Assembly: GCA_022813625.1 (NCBI GenBank)
Contig: JAKLMB010000024.1
Span: 558,001-622,000 of the forward strand
Length of the DNA: 64,000 bases
Origin: Aaosphaeria pasadenensis
Lineage: Eukaryota > Ascomycota > Dothideomycetes > Pleosporales
Reading direction: 5' to 3'
Positions 1 through 10,908 of the stretch are shown in pieces. The translations under genes were made by a program, and so were the position numbers. Each line of letters starts with the position of its first letter. Position 1 is the first letter of the stretch. The notes below the pieces were generated by a model. That model ran no database searches, was not told where the DNA came from, and saw only the letters and a list, made by a program, of their open reading frames with translations.

Positions 1-116
1 ATCATAGTTCATCCAACCGTATGCAATCGTAACACCTGTGTCACCTTGCGCGGCTTCGTCACACCCAAACCGCGTGCAGGCAAGTTCACGTGTATGACCG
101 CAGTGGCGCACCGCAA

Positions 117-1769
117 ATGGCCTATCCTACCACCACTAGTGGCCGCAATTCCGCGGTGGAACTACCATCCACAGCTGTGTCTGACGAGAAGACAATACAA
201 GAATCTGGATCATCTTCTGTTTCACTGCCAAGCCGTGACGGAAACAATGATGCGACTTCACACGACAAGTCGCAAGAAAAGATCGAGGCGAATGGTGGCA
301 AAGAAGTCAATGCGCCGGTGAAAGACGATGCAGAGATTGAGGATGACCAACAATATGTCGGTGATGAGCAAGGCCTGAATAAGGTCGTTAGCAGAAAGAG
401 CGTGAGAGATACGAGTAGTATACCCAACGGAGGACTCGTCGCGTGGTTACAGGTTTTAGGTGCATTTTTCTTATTGTTCAATACTTGGTAAGTGGAAAAT
501 TGCCCTTCTCAGCGTCTCACTAAGAGACTGTCTGAAAGCAAATAGAATGTTTGAGGGCCACTAGCTAACATGATGTGCAGGGGCATCGTCAACACATTTG
601 GCTCATATCAGACCTACTACAACACAGTACTACTGGTAGACTCCAATGCATCCGCAGTCTCTTGGATAGGTTCTATACAAGGATTTCTCCTGATGATGGT
701 GGGCGCGTTGTCCGGACCGATCTATGATGCTGGGTATTTTCGCACGTTGCTCATCTCTGGGTCTCTTCTCCTTGTGATAGGACAGATGATGCTGAGTCTA
801 TGCCACAAATACTGGCAGGTTCTTCTCGCGCAAGCATTCTGCATAGGCACTGGTACTGGATTTCTGTTCGTCCCCGCAGTAGCAATCCTAAACACCTACT
901 TCACGACCAAGATCTCGACCGCTGTAGGACTCGCCGCGAGTGGGAGCTCTTTTGGTACGACAAACCTTAAAATTCAACCGTATCCCCTTGGAGTACCAGT
1001 CTGACTGTTGATAGGTGGTATAATCTACCCCATTGTCTTCCATCGCCTCCTTCCGCAGATCGGATTCGGTTGGACAACCCGGGTGATAGGATTCATCATC
1101 ATCGCAACGCAAGTCATTCCCCTCACCGTCATGCGCGTGCGAGTCCTCCCCAAAAAGTCCCGTTCCCTCCTCGACCTCAACGCTTTCACCATCGCCCCCT
1201 ACAGCCTCAACATCGCAGGCTTCTTCATCGGCTTCATGGGTCTCTACATGCCCTTCTTCTACGCGCAGTTCTACGCTCTACAGCGCCACATCACGAACCC
1301 CGACCTCGCCTTCTACCTCCTGGCCGTCATGAACAGCACCAGCATCTTCGGCCGCACCATCCCCAACGTCATCGCCGACCGCATCGGCGTCTTCAACGTC
1401 GTCGTCCCCTGCACCATCTTCTCCGCCATCCTGTGCTTCTGCTTCGCCGCCGTGCACACCTCCGCCGCCATCATCGTCCTCATGGCCTTCTACGGCTTCT
1501 TCTCCGGCTCCTTCGTCTCCATCCCGCCCGCCATCGTCGTCTCGCTGTCCCTCGACGCCCGCGAGAAGATCGGCACCCGCATGGGCCAGACGTTCGCGAT
1601 CATCGCTGTCGGGTTGCTGATCGGAACGCCGATCGGAGGCGCGATTCTGGATCACAGCGGGTTCGAGAGCATTTGGATTTATGGCGGGTGTTTGCTGCTC
1701 GGGAGTGCGGTGTTTCTTGTTGCGGCGAGGGTCACGCATAAGGGGTGGGGTTTGATGGTTAAGGCTTGA
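117..1769 (+). CDS. MFS transporter, monocarboxylate-transporter-like
   Basis: Probable proton-linked solute carrier or efflux pump of the plasma membrane, about 499 residues. I join three exons (117-487, 581-954, 1015-1769); both introns are GT-AG and the phases fit. The ATG at 117 is used because the reading frame further upstream has no ATG. A polar, charged N-terminus of about 110 residues precedes the first membrane segment, which is interrupted by the first intron (..FNTW/GIVNTFGSYQ..). The GIVNTFGSYQTYY stretch and the later GSSFGGIIYP helix are typical of the fungal monocarboxylate-porter (MCH-like) subfamily. About twelve hydrophobic segments follow. The substrate cannot be read from sequence. 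Exon 3 from about 1140 to 1620 has almost only C-ending codons, unlike exons 1-2. No biosynthetic genes are adjacent. Confidence 0.85.
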
Positions 1770-2284
1770 TGGGAGAGTGTTTGTTCAAGTGTAGCGTAAG
1801 GAAAAGGGTTGCGACTAGGTGGTTGTGTGTATATAAAATCGGGTTGCATAGAATACGCGTGGAGGTAACAATGTAAATGCATTTAAATCTCAGGATTCAG
1901 TAATTGATCGCGACAATTTACATTTTCGAAGTGCAGCAATGGTGAATGTGTACATCTCAGGTTTAGAAGTTGAGAATTTTCCCTACATAGCGCTGTGGCG
2001 GCTTCAACATTACTCCTTGAATCACTCATTTAGGGCATCAGGAGGGTGTTGTAATTGGAGGTTGGCATTGCAGTAAGTGTTGGGTCTACTTAAAGTATGG
2101 TAAGGCTACAGAATAACGACAATTGTAACTAATAGATGATTGCCTTGACGTGGAATGCCTCATATCGTTTCCGCTCATCCTGGTAACCTCGTGAATTTGA
2201 GAATAAGGATCGGGCAAAGCGAACATATGTCAGATCTAACCATCCCATGCGCTGGCAAGGAGTTAGGAACATACTCGATGCCGT
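1770..2284. other. intergenic, nothing recognised
   Basis: This is the 3' flank of the MFS gene and of the decayed kinase gene, which converge here. I see no gene, repeat or RNA. Confidence 0.5.
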
Positions 2285-4115
2285 TCAATCTGTAGACATA
2301 TCATTACCCGAATTTGAGGAAGGCCGGGTAGACATATCGCTACCCAAACTTGGGGAAAGCCGGATGGATGACGAAGGCGTCCAGGCACCGCTGGGAACCG
2401 AAAAGGGAAGAAGTGGGCGCAACGCCTGCGGTTCAAACCCAGGGTCTTGCACGAAAGGCTCGAGCGACAACTCTGAAGCTGTGGTTCGCTTCGACGGGTC
2501 GGCGACCAGCATTCTCGTGAGGTATGCGATGAGAATTGCTAGGAACGCGTCGTCTTTTCATTGCCGACAACTTCTGGCCAGCGCTCTTCTGGGGTCTGCT
2601 CTGTCGGTATAAATTTTTGTCCATCTTTATAACCAACTAGGTTGTCATTACTGCCAAAAACGCATTCGAGGGGCTTCGGTTTAGACTCGTAGCTATAGTA
2701 ACACTTCCGTATTCGTTCACTCAAAGGTGGTCCCCCCTCTTCTGAGTCAACTGGATTCTGTTAGTGACTGAAAGTGTTTGCAATAATGGAGTAGGGTAAA
2801 CAAACATTCTACTGGTGGGAGGCCTTCCCATGCATTTTTGGACATAGTGTCTATCCAAGCTTTGAAAATCCATGGCGCAGAATCTTCTCCTAGAAGTTGA
2901 TGAATCTGCGGTATAATATACCGATTATCCACCACCATGAAACAGTCGAACAGAGCATCCCCTGTAGAATATGCATATGTCTCCACGTATTATTAGCAGA
3001 AATTTCCAGATGACAGGAGTGTAAAGGTTCGGCGTACTATACAAGCTAAATTCCAGATATCTATCTATCGCTCTGTTTAGCGGTTGCATGAATATCACTT
3101 CGGGAGGAGTAATATCTATCGGCGTGTGGACTGACGACGCAGGCTGCGCTTCGAAAAATGCTAGCCAATAATTAGTACGCTATGCAGAGCTTTTATTGTG
3201 TGTTAGGAAAACTTACAGGCTGAGAAATCGATAAGCTGGATATCACTGAGTTCTTCTACGTTCCGTATCTCCAGTGATCCAGTGGTTCGACAAAGTATTC
3301 TGGCAGATGCTCCCCTAACGGCTCACCATCGCTTCTGCTTAGCCTACTCTTCGACGCTGCATCGAAGCAAACCCGATCAATTTGAGGGATCTGGAATAAT
3401 TACAACGTTATCTTCGTTGATGTCTTGATCACAACAAATATTAGTTTTCACGTTGAAATAGTCGAAAGGATGGATCGCCTTACCTCCATGCACGATGCCT
3501 ATCGAGTGTAGAAAGTCAACTCTAAGAATGAGTTGTCGGGAGATATGACGACTGAGTTTACAAGGAAGCCTTCGCCAAGCTGGTATCTCCCATCGAATCT
3601 TTTGCAAAGTTGGGCCAAGTACGTTAAGAACAATACAAAGAAGCTTACCGTTAGGTCCCTCACAGTAAAAGTGATCTAGCAGTTGTGGTAGATACTGGCG
3701 TCCTGGATGTGTCTCATTGCTATTTGCTTCGATGTGCTGCAAAATCTTCAACTCGTTTACCTCGCCTTGTGAAAAATCTGCTTTGAGAATCTTTATGGAC
3801 ACGATTTTTCTCGCATTGCTGGCGGCCAGCTGTTAATGGAATTTCCAAACCTGGAGTCAAAGAAACTTAGTGATTATCCCGAGCGGCCCAGACGGTTGAA
3901 AAGCCCCCAGTAGCAATCTTGTTAACGACTTCGTAGCGCCCATTGTGGAGTACATCCCCAATATGTAGAGGGTGAAAACCTCCCGGAGCATACTTTCCGC
4001 GATCTTCTCCGCTATCTAAAGGCTCTATGAATTCAGATTCTTCAAAATGGATTAAGGCATCGCTTGCCTCTGATGTTATTACTGGATAAGGCTCTTCAAT
4101 AGATATTTCTGACAT
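2285..4115 (-). pseudogene. decayed SRPK-type serine/threonine kinase
   Basis: Kinase subdomains occur in the right order on the minus strand but not in one frame. From ATG 4115: glycine loop KIATGGFSTVWAARD (about 3870-3910), the VSIKI lysine (about 3790), a catalytic loop HGDINEDN spliced over a 60-bp intron (3424-3483), LPEYFVEP (about 3310), LIDFSASFFEA in place of DFG (about 3240, across an intron), and a C-lobe end RMLVADPSKRTTASE (about 2480). These match the fungal SRPK group. The first intron lacks a proper donor (cac/taagt where GTAAGT is expected). The frame also changes between LPEYFVEPLDHW and NVEELSDIQLIDF, and again before the PSKR motif. No set of ordinary introns I tried repairs all breaks, so I call it a pseudogene. 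Sequencing error or unusual splicing is the alternative. Confidence 0.65.
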
Positions 4116-6076
4116 GTTGAATGGATGATTCTTTGGATTGTTTGTTGTAAGTTGTGCTTGTAGATTTGGGTTGATGAGGATTGATTTGCGACGCTCAGCA
4201 GAAGGGTTATGATTCCCTAGTAAGTACAAGCAGACAATCTTTTATATTAATAGAATACTAGGCTAAGAAAGATACATACCTCCTTTGTTGTTTGTAAAGA
4301 CATTGTGTAGGTCCTATTGTTATGATCAAAGCTGCAAGCTAATTTTTGTAAATGGACAATGCTACATTGCACGATATGATCATTGAACCTGAAGTTATGG
4401 TAGCCATCAATGTATATTTACAATGTCCGACCTGGAGAATCCTGGCACAGCTGTGTGAATCGCGTCACAGCTGCAACTACAGCAAGCCATGAGCTCTTCA
4501 GTAACCGCACCTTACTACAAGAGACATGCAACAAGAAGATGGAAAACAATTCAAATATAATATAAGTATCGTTACAACAGAACTCGAGTAGCGCATTCTG
4601 AACTAGTGATATCACATTGTATGCCAGACCTGTAGACTGCTTTACACCTTGAATTTTCCATCTTGGCTATGTCACTTTGCCTGATTGTCTTTTGTCAAGT
4701 GCTTCCTCAATAGAATCCAAACCTTTCCCTCATTTTCGCACCGTCACCCACTCCATAGTAAGGGAAACCCAGGAAACGGTGATTGATCTCATGAATTGGC
4801 ATAAGCATCTCATTCGTTTTCCGTTCATTCCTGCCGGATTCGTTATCCGGCGATGCACGCGCGCCCCCATCGTCATCAGCACTACAAACGTGAGTAGCTC
4901 CAACAAAATAAATTTAAGCAAATGTCCATGAGTCACAAAAGTATCGATAATTACGTCGGTTATCATTAATGCGGATATGTGGCTTGTGTACAACAGTGCA
5001 CAACATGATTGAATCCACGATGATTGTTGGTGGATATATTCTACACTGTACCGAGCGAGGTCGATGGTCGTGAGGTACGCACGCGGCTGCGCCCTTCCTC
5101 TTGCTTACCCCGAGCCTTCCTGGCAGAAACGCAGTTTTTAACATTTTTTCCCGTCGGAAAATTCGACGAACCTCGGTGTGTCAGATAAAGAAAAGTAAGC
5201 GGTTGATGCATGTAAGAATCAGGATAAAGTAGACGGGAAGGGGAGCGTTGGAGGGTTTGCAAGCGACGCGAGCGGAGGATGAACATGCTGGAACTGTACA
5301 TAAAATGTCGGAGATTTCGAAAGAAGAGATGGCGGAAGCGGAGGTGAAGAGAGTTTGTACGATGCCGATGTACGATGACCCAGTTCAATACTTAGATCTT
5401 GAATCTAAAGCCACGACCTTTCATGGACATACAATACCATATCCTATAACTGCCCGAAACTTTAGTTAATGCGACCAGCACTAGCATTGTGAAATCTTCA
5501 CGCGTACAATCTTGTTTTGTATATTGACAGAGAAGATCACAAAAAACCTCTCTACTATTACTAGCTCACCGGCCGGGCATTGACCTCACCAAATCGTTCC
5601 CTTATAGGGTATTGTCTCTTTGTCGCAGACGAACACAACTTTAATAGAGGGTAAATACATGCGCCCTCACCGTTCAATGTGCATTCTTGCTCGCTTCTTG
5701 TATGCAGCAATATTTTTGACCGCGACAGTCGGAGAGGATGATCTCCGCGATTCGCCAATCAGAATCACACTACGCCCCGAACATCTGCAAGGCCTTGAAA
5801 TGAGCATCGCGTGTCGTTCGGCAATTGCATCGTCACGAAATTCGATCCGACACGAGATTGCGATACCAATGCTCTGTCCCAAAATGGGTTATCAGATTTA
5901 ATGAGAAGTTTGGCTGGCTAGAATCCAGAAAAGTCGAAATAGAGTCGACAATTACAAGTGAACAAAAGGTTGGTGGTTAAGAAGGTTGGCACGGCGAGCT
6001 GATCGTACTGGATCAAGATTTAAGAGTTAATTATCCAAATTGATATTGATACATAAGCAAAACCAGGAGCAGTGCG
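4116..6076. other. intergenic, about 2 kb
   Basis: This is the 5' flank of the decayed kinase gene and upstream region of the flavin oxidase. Only short open frames without family motifs are present. One of them, about 5248-5469 on the plus strand, reads MSEISKEEMAEAEVKR in its middle, but I cannot support it as a gene. Confidence 0.4.
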
Positions 6077-6083
6077 TATATAA
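6077..6083 (+). promoter_or_regulatory. TATA-box candidate of the flavin oxidase gene
   Basis: TATATAA lies 71 bp before the ATG at 6154, a usual place for a fungal TATA element. It is the only such motif close to this start. Confidence 0.4.
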
Positions 6084-6153
6084 TACTATTCAGGAACAAC
6101 ATTCCCAATTGCTTTTTTTTTTGTTCATTGGTTATAGCTTACCCGTGAAGAGA

Positions 6154-8277
6154 ATGGTTCTACTTGCGCTACACCATTCTGTTACGTTGGGCAGTCTTTT
6201 TGCCTGCGGTACCTATGGCAGATTGACAGAGCTTGCTGCCGCTTCTTCCGGTAAAACTGTTGCAGCGAACGCTCCACTGTCTCAGGCCGAAAACGTTCAG
6301 TTGACTGACGGACTTATTCGCCAAATCTGGGAGGATCCAAGAGCCTCTCAGATTGCTAACCTTCTCTCTTTTTACCAAGGCAGTAAAACTCGAGTCTCCC
6401 GCAATGCAAAGAACAATTCTTGTAAGACCTTTCCAGGAGATGATAATTGGCCAACTATTGGGGAATGGGATACATTCAATGACCTCTTGGGGGGGGCGTT
6501 GATATCATCTGCTCCGGTGGCCGCCCCATGCTACAATTCTGCGTGGGGCCCTAAAGACCTTTCCAAATGCAACGAAGTTATTCGTAGGTTCGGTACACCA
6601 TCGTTACAGTAAGTTTCAAACCTGCAGAATGCTCCCAAGAATATATTTCCCAAACTATCTGCTGCAAAATTCAAGTCATAATTCTGCATGCTGACGTATA
6701 GGCAGTGAGGATGATCCAACAAGCATCATGTGGCCAATATATCAAGGACGGACCTGCTTCCCCCGTAATGATACTACGACGGAAGATACGTGCGCTCTGG
6801 GCGGATATCCAACATATGCTGTGAATGTCACCAGCGTTGCCCAAATACAACTTGCTCTCAATTTCGCGCGCAACGCTAACATTCGCGTCGTCGTCAAGAA
6901 TACAGGTCATTGCTATTTGGGAAAATCTTCAGGAGCAGGCTCACTGAGCATCTGGATGCATAACCTCAAGGAAATTAAATACCTGCCTAACTACATAGCG
7001 AAAGGATATACGGGACCGGCAATGAAGGCAGATGCTGGAACTACAGTTCAGGAAGTGTATAGAGCTGCGGAAGCACAGGAAGGCACTATTCAAGGTGGTG
7101 TCTGTGAGGTACGAAGTCCACGCTCGCATTGATCTACAATATCATCTTATCAGAATTATAGAGTGTCGGTTTCGTTGGCGGCTATCTCCAAGGGGGAGGC
7201 CACAATCCTCTGTCAGGTTACTATGGAATGGCTGCCGATTCAGTTTTAGCTTACCAAGTCGTGACAGCGGACGGTCGTTTTGTTACCGCATCTGAAGAGT
7301 CGGAGCCTGAGTTGTTCTGGGCTTTACGAGGTGGTGGCGGATCGACATTTGGAATAGTGACCTCCGCCATTGTCAAAGTCCATCCGAAGATTCAAGTTAC
7401 TCACTCAACTTTCGAGCTGGGCAATACGACAAACCAGACCGTCAGTCGCGAGAACTTCTGGAAAGGCGTGAGGAAGTACTGGGAGATGTATCCAGAATTC
7501 ACTGATGCAGGAACCTACTCTTGGTATTTTATCTTCAATACTGATGGGCAGTTGACATTGAGGATGAGATCCTTTTTTGCTCCAGGTCATACGATCGAAT
7601 CTTACAATAATCTCACAAAGCCATTGTTCGACAGAATCAATGAGCTCGGCATCCCATTCAAGGCCCCACATAATTCAACACATTATGATTCATTCTTTCC
7701 GGCATACTGGGACGCCTGGGGATCCACAGCACAGCCCATGGGTTCAGCGCAATCCCTTCCAGGCAACCGCCTCATTCCAAAGGCAAACTGGGATGATCCA
7801 GTCAAATTCAATCTTACGTTCGATACTTTGATGAAACACGTCAACAACGCACGCCATTTCGGTTGTTACCACCAAGCACCGAAGAATCCTCAGAACGTCG
7901 ACAACGCTGTTAGTTCTGCCTGGCGCCACGCACAAAGCTTCTTCATCACCCAATCACCGAGGTTTACCCCAAACAGTACCACTGAGCAGATCTCCAACGC
8001 AAACAAAGTCCTGCAAGATGATATTCTTCAACCTTGGAGAGACATCACGCCCGCGAGTGAGGGTGGAGGATCATACTTGAACGAAGCTAGCGTCATGGAA
8101 CCTAAATGGCAGGAAGATTTCTACGGTGACAAGTATCCAAGGTTGCTAGAGATTAAGAAGCAGTACGATCCCGAAGGGCTGTTCTACGCGACCACGGCTG
8201 TTGGAAGCGAACAGTGGGTGATTAAGGATGGGGATCAGGGTGTGCAGACACAGAACGGCAGGCTATGTAGGCTTTAA
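6154..8277 (+). CDS. secreted FAD-linked oxidase, berberine-bridge type
   Basis: Flavin oxidoreductase of the PCMH/BBE family, probably secreted, about 657 residues. Exons are 6154-6608, 6706-7108 and 7162-8277, with consistent phases. The N-terminus has a hydrophobic leader, then a spacer, then the FAD-binding domain with NTGHCYLGKSSGAGS. His220 sits where the 8-alpha-histidyl FAD bond forms. Cys285 in GGVCESVG sits where the 6-S-cysteinyl bond forms, so a bicovalent flavin is likely. GGYLQGGGH follows. The C-terminal BBE segment (YPRLLEIKKQYDPEGLFY) is present. Such enzymes oxidise sugars, alcohols or secondary-metabolite intermediates with O2; the substrate here is unknown. It converges with the PQQ-type dehydrogenase gene, only 265 bp separating the stop codons. 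Confidence 0.9.
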
Positions 8278-8542
8278 AACCATAGGGTTACGCAAATGAT
8301 GCTCAGTGTCGACGATAGAAGTATTGTCCATCTACTCACAAGGTGCTCGTTAGGGATAGTCGATGTCATTCTATGCTCAATCCCCCCAGTTACTTGTATG
8401 TCAGGAATAAGAGACAGCGATGCGCTATTTGTGGATTCAATCAACAAGCCTTTGGCATCTGATCATAACATCCTGTTTATCCTAAAACTGCAGGCAAAGA
8501 ACCTGGAAAATTGCTATTCTGTGCTACAGCGAATGCTTGTAT

Positions 8543-10022
8543 TTAAGTTCCTCCAATAACCCACACCTCGTTCGATGAGTCACTGGTCATGAAGAGTCTC
8601 CCCTTGGCATCGAATGCCAGATCGACAGGACGGAAGCATTTGGAAGGGCAGTTACCATTACTAGGGTTGCTCATAACATTGATCGCTGCTGTGTTGGAGG
8701 TCGAAGGCTCGGTAGGCATGCCAGTTGCAGGGTCAATGCTGACCTTGCTGAGGCGATAGCCGTCTGGTGGTTGACGGTTCCTGTTACTGTTAGCGAACTG
8801 CTGCTGTTCATGTGAACGGGCTCTGAATAGCATACCAAGATCCATGGAACGTAATGTATGCAGCAGTGCTATTCCTGTTAAATCGTACGCTCAAAGGCGC
8901 GGTATGACTTGGAAAGCAAAGCTTTGGCGCGACCCGCTGCGCGCATGTTGCATCGTTACCTGAGCCGATGGCGAACTGAGTTCCAACTTTGATGTTCTGG
9001 TTATTAGGGATGACAGAAGGATCCCAAGCAGCAAAACATTCTGGATAGCCATAATTGGCCCCGCGTTCCGATGATGTACCACTGAGAGTGCCATGATAAT
9101 TAAGTTCCTCTGTCGAGTATCAATTAGTATAGGTGGGTAGTAATAGGATACTTCAGTGTACAAACCACATGGATTAGTGTTATGGATGTCAACGTTGTTC
9201 TTTTTCATATCGTCAACGCTGTTCTCAACTGACCACTTCGATCAAATTAGTGACCATGGAAAGGGCGAATTAAACACATTTATGCTTTGACTCACTATTC
9301 CACCCGAGACAGGATTTTCAGTTACACCAACGCTGTTCCTAAGCCCCCAGGCTAAGACTTCCCCTGACGTATACGCGACTGAAGCTTGGCTGACTTTGGC
9401 GATGCTGAAAATTCGTAGTTGACTGCGACCAGAGGATTGCTGCGAGGTTGCGGCGTCGATGTTCGAATTGGAACCGACCGAGACAATTAAAAGATCCGGA
9501 TTTTTCTTGGATGTTAACACGGTCCGAGTGGAGTGCCCACTGTTGCTCATGCCAGTGATGAGAGTTTTCCTCGCCCCTACTGTCCCAGCGGCGGCATCAT
9601 ATGAGTAACTGAATACGGTCGTCATGGATGAGACGAACAGCGTCTTTCCATCAGCTGAGAGATCGATCCCATGGTTGAGCTAAACAGCAGACGTCAATGA
9701 CTACCTTAATCATCGTTTGAAATCCACTCACTCCTTTCTCGTCGATGAGTTGCTCAGAGCTTGCGACGCACACGTCATTTCCGCCATTATCTGTTAGCTT
9801 TATGTAGCGAACTCCAGCTCCTCCAGATTCGACAACGAGCAGGTTATTCTCGGAATCGAAAACGAGACCACGTGGTGTTTTCAGCCCATTCATCACCACG
9901 CGTCCAGAGAAACCCGAACCCCATGTCGGCGCATATGCTGGATTGATAGTTGCACATTTCTGTCCCAAGATAGTGGGAGTTAGGCTTGCAAAAGTGACGA
10001 CGAAGCCATATAGAACCACCAT
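8543..10022 (-). CDS. secreted PQQ-type sugar dehydrogenase (AA12-like, sorbosone dehydrogenase fold)
   Basis: Predicted six-bladed beta-propeller dehydrogenase, 418 residues with a signal peptide (MVVLYGFVVTFASLTPTILG). Five exons: 9732-10022, 9296-9679, 9166-9235, 8836-9109 and 8543-8780. All introns are 52-60 bp and in phase. Features of the fungal pyranose/sorbosone dehydrogenase group include LKTPRGLVFDSENNLLVVE, LNHGIDLSADGKTLFVSS, GLRNSVGV, NYGYPECFAAWDP, FHGSWNRQPPDGYRL and CFRPVDLAFDAKGRLFMTSD. The family uses pyrroloquinoline quinone and passes electrons to cytochrome-type acceptors outside the cell. I see no fused cytochrome or cellulose-binding module, so this is the stand-alone form. 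Its neighbour is a secreted flavin oxidase in convergent orientation. Confidence 0.85.
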
Positions 10023-10908
10023 GATGAACAATGATTCGCCTTTTTCTGCGCTCGGAGATTCTAGTCAAGGCAACAGAAGCATTCGATAAGGGATGGAACT
10101 TCACCTAGCTCCAGTGTACAGGCTTCTTTAAATGAAGCACCTTCCTTCCAGAACGTCATGGCGCAAGAGATATGTAGCCATTACCTCATATGTGTGAAAA
10201 CATGTGCGACTGTGATCAACGAAGTGATTTGTCCGTGGCCGGTATCTGGCCAACCCGGCTGCTTGTTGTAGCTTAGATGTTTCGACATTGAAATAATGCC
10301 AGGTAAGAGGAGTGAGCCAAGAGCGTATAACTGATTGAAGGCGGCTGCCAAGCTACGTTTTTCAAAGTAGCGAATGACAAGGGGCGTGTGTATGTTTAAA
10401 TTGTAGTCCCCCGGCCGTTGACCTTTTAATCTCCAAGTGATCTGCACAAAACATCATGCAGGGTTCCAGTGCGGGGTGAGTGAATCTTAAATTTGATCAG
10501 AGTGGGCATCAAAAATCGCAAATCTCGTGGAGGCAGCACATTGTTGGACTAAAAATAGTGAATGCTATATGGCTTGGATATCAAGGGCTGGGATACTAGG
10601 TTGCGCGAGAAATGATTGAGGAAACAATATCTTGCACAAGTGACAAGGACTTTGTGATAAGGTTTGTCAGATATCTCTTGCAATGCATTTGGCGGTGTAT
10701 TTAGAGAACGTGTGCGTGCAAGCGCTATTTTCAAGGATCTGTCATGCGGCACTGGACCATTGGTGGAGAGTTTTATGAGAATTTGAAGAAGTAGAGCCGA
10801 CTTTCTGAATTGGGAATTGCGCCAATCTTGATGCCGATTGGGTTGGCATACCGAATAAGAGAAGTCTAGGGTAAGAAATGGACAAATACATGCAAGGCGC
10901 CTACCCAT
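10023..10908. other. intergenic, no gene seen
   Basis: Upstream region of the PQQ-type dehydrogenase and 3' flank of the NLR-like gene. The short open frames here show no family motif. Confidence 0.45.

Noticed and set aside
1278..1739. 153-codon minus-strand frame rich in Asp, Glu, Gly and Ala
   Set aside because: It is the mirror of C-ending codons in the MFS transporter exon 3 and has no motif or start context.
1070..1741. 223-codon His/Arg/Pro-rich plus-strand frame
   Set aside because: Off-frame shadow of MFS exon 3; the extreme composition comes from the same codon bias.
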